DNA of 6,433 nt from Candidatus Margulisiibacteriota bacterium (lineage in GTDB: Bacteria; Margulisbacteria; WOR-1; O2-12-FULL-45-9; XYB2-FULL-48-7): the NCBI GenBank assembly GCA_028717325.1, contig JAQUOB010000074.1, positions 1 through 6,433 on the forward strand, in the 5' to 3' direction. Positions 1-4,943 of this stretch are shown piece after piece. The notes beneath the pieces were generated by a model, which saw nothing but the letters and a program-made list of their open reading frames with translations, did not search any database and was not told the origin of the DNA. A program made the translations under genes and the position numbers. Within the stretch, counting starts at the first letter, position 1. Each line of letters begins with the position of its first letter.

Positions 1-207
1 GTCCTCATCCTCTATCTGGCCGTGAGCGCGGTCACGATCGGCGTCCTGGCCCCAAAAATCCTCGGCGATAAGCTGAACCTTCATCCAATGACCGTCGTCA
101 TCTCGATCATCGTGTTCGGAGAGCTGATGGGGGTCTGGGGCTTTTTCTTTGCCGCGCCGATCGTGGCGACGCTCAAGATACTTTATCTAGAACTCCGGAA
201 CCCTTAA
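1..207 (+). CDS. AI-2E family transporter (PerM/YdiK type), C-terminal fragment
   Basis: Only the last 68 codons are in the window; the frame is open from base 1 and ends at TAA 205-207. The visible protein has a hydrophobic segment at its left end, the stretch APKILGDKLNLHPMTVV, a second hydrophobic segment, then GVWGFFFAAPIVATLKIL. A conserved 'leHP' turn followed by a Gly-rich helix and an 'AxPxxAxLKxL' ending is the typical C-terminus of the AI-2E/PerM permease family (formerly UPF0118), inner-membrane proteins with about eight helices. Substrates vary in this family (autoinducer-2 export, Na+/H+ exchange, or unknown), so none can be assigned here. The 93 bp after it hold the promoter of the next operon, and nothing links this gene functionally to the iron genes. 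No convincing terminator follows it. Confidence 0.8.
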   Translation, partial: VLILYLAVSAVTIGVLAPKILGDKLNLHPMTVVISIIVFGELMGVWGFFFAAPIVATLKILYLELRNP

Positions 208-235
208 ATTTCGGTACAACGCTCAAAATCCTCTC

Positions 236-264
236 TTGACAATCAATGCGGCAGTGATTAATAT
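236..264 (+). promoter_or_regulatory. Sigma-70-type promoter of the dtxR-feoB operon
   Basis: A perfect -35 hexamer TTGACA (236-241) is followed after 17 bp by TAATAT (259-264, four of six matches to TATAAT). Transcription would start near 271, about 30 bp before the ATG at 301. The -10 lies inside the left arm of the palindrome at 257-284, so a protein bound there would exclude RNA polymerase. Confidence 0.75.
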
Positions 265-284
265 TAGGTATGCCTAATATTAAT
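257..284 (+). promoter_or_regulatory. DtxR/IdeR-type operator (palindrome) over the -10 and start site
   Basis: The arms ATTAATATTAGG (257-268) and CCTAATATTAAT (273-284) are perfect 12-bp reverse complements around the spacer TATG. The centre TTAGGTATGCCTAA closely resembles the known DtxR/IdeR-family box core (TTAGGTTAGSCTAA). The site lies directly upstream of a gene for a DtxR-family protein and covers the promoter -10, which indicates metal-dependent autorepression of the operon. Binding by this particular protein is inferred. Confidence 0.85.
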
Positions 285-300
285 TGGGAGCAAGAAACAA

Positions 301-954
301 ATGCTTTTAAAAACCAAAGAAGATTATCTTGAAATAATATTTCACCTTGAATCGGAGGGCAAAAAGGCCGCGACCAATGAGATCGCGACCCATCTGAAAA
401 TATCCAGCGCGTCGGTCTCCGAGCATTTGAGAAAACTGGCAAAAGAGGGCCTTATCAGGCACGAACCGTACAAAGGAATAGCGCTGACTTCGAAAGGGAA
501 AAAGATCGCGTTGGACGTCGTGAGGCGCCACCGGCTCGCGGAGCGTTTCCTGACCGACAAGCTGGGCGTTAAATGGGAAGAAGCCCACGGCGAAGCCCAC
601 AAACTTGAGCACGATATCTCGAAAGTCGTCGGAGACAAGATATACAAATTGCTCGGCGAGCCGAAGACCTGCCCCCACGGCAATCCCGTCCCCGGTGCGG
701 ACGGCCGCATCAAGGAAGAACCGTCGAAACCGCTGGTCGAATTCGAAAAAAATGACCGGCTCAAAATCGTAAAGATAACCGATGAAGAGCCAAAACTTCT
801 TTGCTACCTGGCGACGCTCGGCTTGATGCCGAAAACCCAGATCAAAGTAGAACAAAAAGCCCCGTTCAACGGCCCGGTGATGGTGAAGGTCGGCAGTGCG
901 GTTTACGCCTTGGGCCGGAAGATCGCCGAAGCGATCTGGGTGAGGAAAATATGA
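301..954 (+). CDS. DtxR-family iron-dependent repressor with C-terminal FeoA-like domain
   Basis: This 217-residue protein is a metal-dependent transcriptional repressor, probably sensing Fe(II) because it is co-transcribed with feoB. Residues 1-65 form the winged helix-turn-helix (ATNEIATHLKISSASVSEHL, then a wing at EPYKGIALTSKGK). Residues 70-125 are the metal-binding dimerisation domain: RRHRLAERFL supplies His77 and Glu81, and EEAHGEAHKLEHDIS supplies His96, Glu98, His100, Glu103 and His104, with His100 where DtxR has Cys102. A CPHGNPVPG motif follows at 124-132. Residues about 147-217 are an SH3-like domain that reads as FeoA (LATLGLMPKTQIKVEQKAPFNGPV, then LGRKIAEAIWV). The start ATG at 301 is supported by GGGAG at 286-290 and a typical DtxR N-terminus (KTKEDYLEIIF). 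Its last codons overlap feoB by ATGA, implying translational coupling. MntR (manganese) is the main alternative, made less likely by the feoB partner. Confidence 0.93.
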   Translation: MLLKTKEDYLEIIFHLESEGKKAATNEIATHLKISSASVSEHLRKLAKEGLIRHEPYKGIALTSKGKKIALDVVRRHRLAERFLTDKLGVKWEEAHGEAHKLEHDISKVVGDKIYKLLGEPKTCPHGNPVPGADGRIKEEPSKPLVEFEKNDRLKIVKITDEEPKLLCYLATLGLMPKTQIKVEQKAPFNGPVMVKVGSAVYALGRKIAEAIWVRKI

Positions 955-2984
955 TCTCGATGCCAAGCTGTCACTCCGAACTTAAAAAGATCAGCCGTGA
1001 TTCTAAATTCGTGATCGCTCTGGCGGGCAATCCTAATGTCGGCAAATCCACGATCTTCAACCAGCTGACGGGGCTCGGAGCGGTGACCGCGAATTATCCG
1101 GGCAAGACTGTTGCCTTGAACATGGGCACTGCCGATTATAAAGGAACGAAGATCGGCATTGTCGATCTGCCCGGAACTTATTCGCTTGGTTCAGTTTCCG
1201 ATGACCAGCTGGTTGCCAGACGCGAAATATTAGAAGGCGCGGCCGAAATCATCGTTTCCATTCTTGACGCGACGAACCTTGAGCGCAACCTCTATATGGT
1301 GCTGCAGCTTCTTGATCTGGGTTATCCCGTCATCGTGGCGCTTAATTTATCCGATCTGGCGGCCCAAAAGAATATCTGCATCGATCACCAGGAACTTTCC
1401 CGGATACTTGGTGTCCCGGTGATCCCGGTGGTTGGGACAACGGGGGAGGGAATAGAGCAAGTTATAAAGACCTGTATCGCGGTCCACTCGGGAAAGCTTA
1501 AACTTACGCCCAACCCTCCTAAGTACGGCAAAGATATAGAAGCCTACATCGAGTTGCTGGCGTCCCGCATCAAAGAGTGCGTTAAGAAGAATCCATATAG
1601 ATTATCTTCCCGCGCTCTTGCCACCCTGCTACTGGAAGAGGACGCGGAATTCATGGCGCGTATCGCCGCCGAAAAGGACTGTGAGCCGGTCTTAAAGACG
1701 GTCAAAGAGATCTCGGCCGACATCGAGCGGACTCACGGGGAGAGGGCCTCTTTACGATTCGTGCGCGAACGCCACGGTTTGGAAGGGTCGATCGTGGATC
1801 GGGTCGAGACGCTGGGGGTGTGCAAAATTTCGCTGGCCGACCGGCTCTGGAGATGGACCATTGAACCGGTGACGGGAATTCCAATTTTGTTATTCGGTTT
1901 AATGGCGGTTTTTATCACGATGTATTATGTGGGGGGCTTTCTCTCGAATATTTTTGAGTTTGCCTGGACCGCGTTCGTCTCCCCCCATATCAATGAATTG
2001 CTTTACGGGCTGCTCGGCCATAACGCCTTGTCCCGGACGCTTTTGTGGGGATTTGATGCCGGTATCAAGGCCGCCTTGTCGGTGGGCATCCCCTTTGTCA
2101 TGACGTTTTACATTATTTTGGCGTTCCTTGAGGATACCGGATATTTGAATTCAATCGCCTTTTTGACGGACAGCCTGATGCATAAATTAGGTCTGCATGG
2201 CCGGGCGATAATCCCGATAATTGCCGGGGCAGGCTGCAACGTTCCGGCGATAATCGGGACCAGGGTCTTGACTACCAAAAGAGAAAAGATAATCGCCTGC
2301 ACGCTGATAATTCTGACGCCCTGCAGCGCCAGGACGGCCGTCATAATGGGGGCGGTGGCCTTCTTCGTCGGCTGGCAATACGCCCTGGCGATCTACGCGA
2401 TCGATTTTGTTATTGGCATTCTGGTCGGCCGGACCATGGCGGTTCTTCTCCCCGGAGAATCCTCCGGGCTCGTTATGGAGATGTTCCCGTTCAGGGCGCC
2501 GAAACTCACACATATATTGAAAAAGACCTGGTACCGGGTGAAGGAATTTGTCCTGATCGCCCTGCCGATCATTGCGGTCGGCAGTCTTGTAATGGGGACA
2601 CTTTATGAAACTCAATATATGTGGCTGCTGACCAAGCCCATGAGCCTGATCATCGAGAGCTGGCTGGGTTTGCCTGCGGTGGCGGGGATCTGCCTCCTGT
2701 TCGGGATCTTAAGAAAAGAGCTCGCGCTGGAGCTTTTGCTGGCTCTGGCGATCGTCAAGTATGGCCCCGATATCCATAATCTTCTTTCCTTTATGACCAA
2801 ACAGCAGCTTTTCATCTTTGCGCTGGTGACCACGCTTTACTTCCCTTGTGTCGCCGCCCTGACGGTCCTCGTTAAGGAGCTGGGCTGGAAGGTTTCCATT
2901 GCTATTGTTATCTTCACCGTAGTTCTTGCGGTTTTAGTCGGCGGCTTTGCCAATATATTCCTTAACGCAGTCAAAATATTTTAA
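951..2984 (+). CDS. feoB: Ferrous iron transport protein B (FeoB)
   Basis: A 677-residue inner-membrane Fe(II) transporter with an N-terminal GTPase. In order: a short Cys-His lead (Cys7, His8); G1 GNPNVGKS at 26-33; the G2 region NYPGKTV around Thr53; G3 DLPG at 72-75; G4 NLSD at 132-135; a G5 loop at 161-165 (VGTTG); a helical GDI-like linker to about 295; then a polytopic membrane part of roughly eight helices. The two gate motifs are present with their cysteines, GAGCNVPA (426-433) and TPCSAR (456-461), as are FGILRKELALELL (584-596) and FPCVAALTVL (631-640). The frame is open back to 801, but the start at 951 is chosen because the upstream part lies in the shadow of the repressor gene, GAGG sits at 942-945, and ATG 951 overlaps the upstream TGA. 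The length is slightly below the roughly 770 residues of E. coli FeoB and normal for short FeoBs. No separate FeoA or FeoC gene is present. Confidence 0.97.
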   Translation: MISMPSCHSELKKISRDSKFVIALAGNPNVGKSTIFNQLTGLGAVTANYPGKTVALNMGTADYKGTKIGIVDLPGTYSLGSVSDDQLVARREILEGAAEIIVSILDATNLERNLYMVLQLLDLGYPVIVALNLSDLAAQKNICIDHQELSRILGVPVIPVVGTTGEGIEQVIKTCIAVHSGKLKLTPNPPKYGKDIEAYIELLASRIKECVKKNPYRLSSRALATLLLEEDAEFMARIAAEKDCEPVLKTVKEISADIERTHGERASLRFVRERHGLEGSIVDRVETLGVCKISLADRLWRWTIEPVTGIPILLFGLMAVFITMYYVGGFLSNIFEFAWTAFVSPHINELLYGLLGHNALSRTLLWGFDAGIKAALSVGIPFVMTFYIILAFLEDTGYLNSIAFLTDSLMHKLGLHGRAIIPIIAGAGCNVPAIIGTRVLTTKREKIIACTLIILTPCSARTAVIMGAVAFFVGWQYALAIYAIDFVIGILVGRTMAVLLPGESSGLVMEMFPFRAPKLTHILKKTWYRVKEFVLIALPIIAVGSLVMGTLYETQYMWLLTKPMSLIIESWLGLPAVAGICLLFGILRKELALELLLALAIVKYGPDIHNLLSFMTKQQLFIFALVTTLYFPCVAALTVLVKELGWKVSIAIVIFTVVLAVLVGGFANIFLNAVKIF

Positions 2985-3016
2985 AAAGACCCGAAGCGCG
3001 CTTGCCCGGGTTGAAG

Positions 3017-3045
3017 TTGAATCAGTAATATTAATGTTGTAAGAT
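3017..3045 (+). promoter_or_regulatory. Promoter of the ferritin-like gene
   Basis: TTGAAT (3017-3022, four of six matches) and TAAGAT (3040-3045) are separated by 17 bp, placing the start near 3052, about 25 bp before the ATG. A second possible pair is TTGCCC (3002-3007) with TAATAT (3026-3031) at 18 bp spacing. Either promoter would let the ferritin gene be transcribed independently of feoB. Confidence 0.5.
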
Positions 3046-3057
3046 ATTTGTATCTTA
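3040..3057 (+). promoter_or_regulatory. Perfect palindrome overlapping the ferritin -10, candidate operator
   Basis: TAAGATA (3040-3046) and TATCTTA (3051-3057) are perfect 7-bp reverse complements around TTTG. The left arm contains the proposed -10, the same geometry as the DtxR box of the feoB operon (4-bp centre, placed on the -10), but the sequence matches neither the DtxR, Fur nor PerR consensus. A regulator site is inferred; a small AT-rich hairpin at the start of the mRNA is the alternative. Confidence 0.4.
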
Positions 3058-3076
3058 GCAAATCGGAGGGTAGCTT

Positions 3077-3517
3077 ATGGGTATAAAAGAAGAATTGATT
3101 CAAATGTTAAATAGGGCGCTTGAATTGGAACACGCGGCCAGGATTCAATATTTGGCCCATGCGGAATTAATCAAGGGGCAAACCGCCGAAAAGATAATCG
3201 AACGGCTCAAGGAAATCGCCTCGGACGAGGAAAAACACGAAGGAATTTTCCGTAACCTCATCGGCAGCTATCTAAACGGCGAGCCGGCAATGAGCCTGGC
3301 GCCGACCCATCGCGCGAGCGAAACTCAAACCATCCTCGAAGTGAACCTGAAAGGGGAAAAGGACGCCATCAATTTCTACAAGCAGGTTTACCAAAAGGTG
3401 ACGGACAACAAGCAGGAACTGCAGTATGAATTTGAAACGCTGGAACATGATATCCGCCACGTTATTATCGATGAGCAGGAGCATGTGGCAGAGCTCTCGC
3501 TGCTGCTGGGAAAATAA
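3077..3517 (+). CDS. Bacterioferritin-like diiron ferritin-family protein
   Basis: A 146-residue protein of the ferritin-like four-helix-bundle fold, probably cytoplasmic, storing or detoxifying iron through a ferroxidase diiron site. All six expected ligands are visible: Glu18 (LELEHAARIQY), Glu51 and His54 (SDEEKHE), Glu94 (LKGEKDAINFY), Glu133 and His136 (DEQEHV). The first four fall at the same residue numbers as in E. coli bacterioferritin (18, 51, 54, 94). The position of the Bfr haem ligand Met52 is Glu52 here, so haem binding of the Bfr kind is not expected. The length is close to Bfr (158) and shorter than typical ferritins. GGAGGG at 3065-3070 lies 6 nt before ATG 3077. It sits between feoB and fur with its own promoter. 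A rubrerythrin-like or Dps-like role cannot be excluded; there is no rubredoxin domain. Confidence 0.87.
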   Translation: MGIKEELIQMLNRALELEHAARIQYLAHAELIKGQTAEKIIERLKEIASDEEKHEGIFRNLIGSYLNGEPAMSLAPTHRASETQTILEVNLKGEKDAINFYKQVYQKVTDNKQELQYEFETLEHDIRHVIIDEQEHVAELSLLLGK

Positions 3518-3588
3518 TCTTATTTAGTTTCAGTTAACGGGATCCACCCTTGAATGGCTTCGGTCGCGCTGGAACTTGCAATCCCCGC

Positions 3589-3617
3589 TTGACAAATTGC
3601 CGCTGGTGTGTCATCAT
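3589..3617 (+). promoter_or_regulatory. Promoter of fur (extended -10)
   Basis: A perfect TTGACA (3589-3594) is followed after 17 bp by CATCAT (3612-3617, four of six matches). TG at 3609-3610, one base before the hexamer, forms an extended -10 that would compensate for the weak hexamer. The Fur box begins at its last base, so bound Fur would block transcription initiation. Confidence 0.7.
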
Positions 3618-3638
3618 GATAATGATTATCAATATCAT
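3616..3638 (+). promoter_or_regulatory. Fur box upstream of fur (autoregulation)
   Basis: GATAATGATTATCAATATC (3618-3636) matches the 19-bp Fur consensus at 17 of 19 positions. Overlapping it, TGATAAT-G-ATTATCA (3617-3631) is a perfect 7-1-7 Fur core. The wider stretch 3616-3638 forms 11-bp arms around one base with a single mismatch. Its position on the -10/start region of fur indicates negative autoregulation by iron-loaded Fur. Confidence 0.9.
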
Positions 3639-3660
3639 AATAGAATAAAGGAGGCCGGTC

Positions 3661-4110
3661 ATGTCCCTGGGGAAAGAAGAAAAAATATTTGAAGATCATT
3701 TGGCGGCTAAATATCTTAAACACAGCGAACAAAGAAGGGAGATCTTGCATAGCTTTTTGAATATAGATAAACACTTAACTGCCGAGGAGCTTTATAGTCT
3801 TGTTAAACGGAAGCATCCAACCGTGGGATACGCAACTATTTATCGAACGCTCAAGTTGCTTTGCGAATGCGGCTTATGCCGCGAGTTGAAATTTGAGGAT
3901 GGCGTGGCCAGATACGAACATCTTTACGGCCACCAGCACCACGACCATCTTATTTGCACAAAGTGCGGCCGATTCGTAGAGGTGGTAGATCCGGAGATTG
4001 AGTGCCTGCAAGAGAAATTGATTAAACGGCATGGATTCTATCCTGAAAGACACCGCATGGAGCTCTACGGAAGATGCAAGCAGTGCAATAAAAAGGAGGG
4101 GAATAAATGA
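3661..4110 (+). CDS. fur: Fur-family ferric uptake regulator
   Basis: A 149-residue metal-dependent repressor. The N-terminal winged helix (about 14-85) carries the recognition helix GYATIYRTLKLL. The C-terminal dimerisation domain has the metal-site motif HQHHDHLIC (His91 to Cys99), the zinc-site pairs Cys99/Cys102 and Cys139/Cys142, and His38 and Glu107. Glu107 in FVEVVD sits where Fur has Glu and the peroxide sensor PerR has Asp, so Fur is favoured over PerR; the Fur-type operator directly upstream agrees. Zur is the less likely alternative. AAAGGAGG (3647-3654) lies 6 nt before ATG 3661, a strong ribosome site. Base composition is visibly more AT-rich than in feoB. The TGA at 4108-4110 overlaps an ATG that has its own Shine-Dalgarno but stops after two codons. 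Confidence 0.92.
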   Translation: MSLGKEEKIFEDHLAAKYLKHSEQRREILHSFLNIDKHLTAEELYSLVKRKHPTVGYATIYRTLKLLCECGLCRELKFEDGVARYEHLYGHQHHDHLICTKCGRFVEVVDPEIECLQEKLIKRHGFYPERHRMELYGRCKQCNKKEGNK

Positions 4111-4147
4111 TCTAACAGAAGTGCCCTGATTTTTTTTGTGACCCAAT

Positions 4148-4167
4148 TGAAATTGATTATCAAAATC
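4148..4167 (+). promoter_or_regulatory. Second Fur box, upstream of the outer-membrane protein gene
   Basis: GAAATTGATTATCAAAATC (4149-4167) matches the 19-bp Fur consensus at 14 of 19 positions, and TGAAATTGATTATCA (4148-4162) matches the 7-1-7 core at 12 of 14. It shares the 12-mer TGATTATCAA plus flanking AT bases with the stronger box before fur. It lies 21 bp before the start codon of the barrel gene, suggesting Fur control of that gene. No clear -35/-10 pair could be fixed around it. Confidence 0.7.
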
Positions 4168-4173
4168 ATAAAC

Positions 4174-4182
4174 GGGGGGGGG
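4174..4182 (+). repeat. Poly-G tract (nine G) at the ribosome-binding position
   Basis: Nine consecutive G lie 5 nt before ATG 4188, exactly where a Shine-Dalgarno sequence is expected; no other purine-rich site is present. Long G runs are prone to slipped-strand length change and also to sequencing error. Confidence 0.8.
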
Positions 4183-4187
4183 TAAGC

Positions 4188-4916
4188 ATGTTTGGTATAA
4201 ATATGTTAATGAGGGTGTTGATGACGGGCTTGATACTGGCGATCCTGTTTGCGAATCCGAGTTCTGCCGATCGCAGAAGTTATGTGTGGACCTATGAATA
4301 TATGACCATGCCGCGGGGCTGGGCAGAAATGGAGGTCTATACTACTCTGGAACAACCCTCAGCTTCGGACGCCAACACCAGTACCTGGAAACACTGGCTA
4401 GAGATGGAATACGGGCTTACCGATCACTGGGATGTAGCTTTGTATCAACAGTTTAAGCAGTTAAACACTCCCACGGCGTCCACTTTTGCGTACGATGGCT
4501 ACAAACTAAGAACCAGATACCGTTTTGGAGAAAAGAATCAATTTATAGTTGATCCCCTTCTATATTTTGAGTACATCGGCAAAAATGATTTGAGCCAGTC
4601 TTCACAAGGAGAGGCCAAACTTATCTTGGCCAGGGATTTCTCGCGCCTTAATCTGGCCTATAACCAGATATATAAGTGGGATTTGAATGGCCGTTCAAGC
4701 GGGAACGAATACTCGGCGGGAATAAATTTGCGGCTAAATCCCGCCCTGGTTGTGGGATTAGAGAGCAAGGGTAATTATACGGCAGAGGAGTTCTATTTGG
4801 GTCCGACTTTGGCCTTGACTACCCAAAAGTTTTGGACCGCGCTGGGGATAGTTAAGGGCTTGAATCCCAGATCCGACAACGCGCAAGTGAGGATGATTAT
4901 GGGGATATTGCTATAA
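4188..4916 (+). CDS. Outer-membrane beta-barrel protein of unknown family, candidate Fur target
   Basis: A 242-residue protein. Residues 1-27 are a signal peptide (hydrophobic run VLMTGLILAILFA, then NPSSA with cleavage likely after Ala27); there is no lipobox Cys. The mature part, about 215 residues, is built of short alternating hydrophobic/polar strands rich in Tyr and Trp separated by polar turns (for example AEMEVYTTL, HWLEMEYGL, WDVALYQQF, YKLRTRYRF, DPLLYFEYI, EAKLILARDF, LNLAYNQIY, EYSAGINLRL, FYLGPTLALT, FWTALGIV), consistent with an outer-membrane barrel of roughly 12 strands. The C-terminus MIMGILL is amphipathic but lacks the common terminal Phe. I do not recognise a named family and see no TonB box or plug domain, so it is not a TonB-dependent receptor. 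The Fur box just upstream and the iron-gene neighbours suggest a role under iron limitation; the substrate is unknown. ATG 4188 is the most upstream Met giving a full signal peptide; Met6 or Met8 are possible. Confidence 0.75.
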   Translation: MFGINMLMRVLMTGLILAILFANPSSADRRSYVWTYEYMTMPRGWAEMEVYTTLEQPSASDANTSTWKHWLEMEYGLTDHWDVALYQQFKQLNTPTASTFAYDGYKLRTRYRFGEKNQFIVDPLLYFEYIGKNDLSQSSQGEAKLILARDFSRLNLAYNQIYKWDLNGRSSGNEYSAGINLRLNPALVVGLESKGNYTAEEFYLGPTLALTTQKFWTALGIVKGLNPRSDNAQVRMIMGILL

Positions 4917-4943
4917 TAAAGAGGCAGTGCCTCGTGTTTTATT
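4911..4943. terminator. Bidirectional intrinsic terminator between convergent genes
   Basis: GAGGC-AGT-GCCTC (4921-4933) forms a compact hairpin. On the plus strand it is followed by GTGTTTTATT and on the minus strand by TTTATTATAG; AATAAA (4915-4920) can also pair with TTTATT (4938-4943), lengthening the stem across a 3-4 nt bulge. It lies just past the stop codons of the barrel gene and of the minus-strand Cache gene and can end both transcripts. Confidence 0.75.

Noticed and set aside
801..950. Extended FeoB start at 801 adding 50 residues
   Set aside because: The extra residues lie in the shadow of the repressor's FeoA-like domain and are Arg/Asp-rich with no FeoB similarity; the ATGA overlap with GAGG at 951 is a far better start.
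307..966. Long minus-strand open frame opposite the repressor gene
   Set aside because: It is the antisense shadow of a clearly recognised DtxR-family gene, with no family signature of its own.
2988..3012. Hairpin GACCCG/CGGGTT just after feoB as a terminator
   Set aside because: The stem is only 5-6 bp around a 13-nt partly self-pairing loop and is not followed by a T run; the next promoter overlaps its end. It could slow polymerase, but intrinsic termination is not supported.
3512..3525. Inverted repeat AAATAA-TC-TTATTT at the ferritin stop codon
   Set aside because: It is an AT-only stem with a 2-nt centre and no T run; expected by chance in AT-rich DNA around a TAA.
4116..4137. T8 run (4130-4137) after fur as an intrinsic terminator
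   Set aside because: Only a 3-bp stem (CAG/CTG) precedes the T run, too weak for a Rho-independent terminator, although the run itself is striking.
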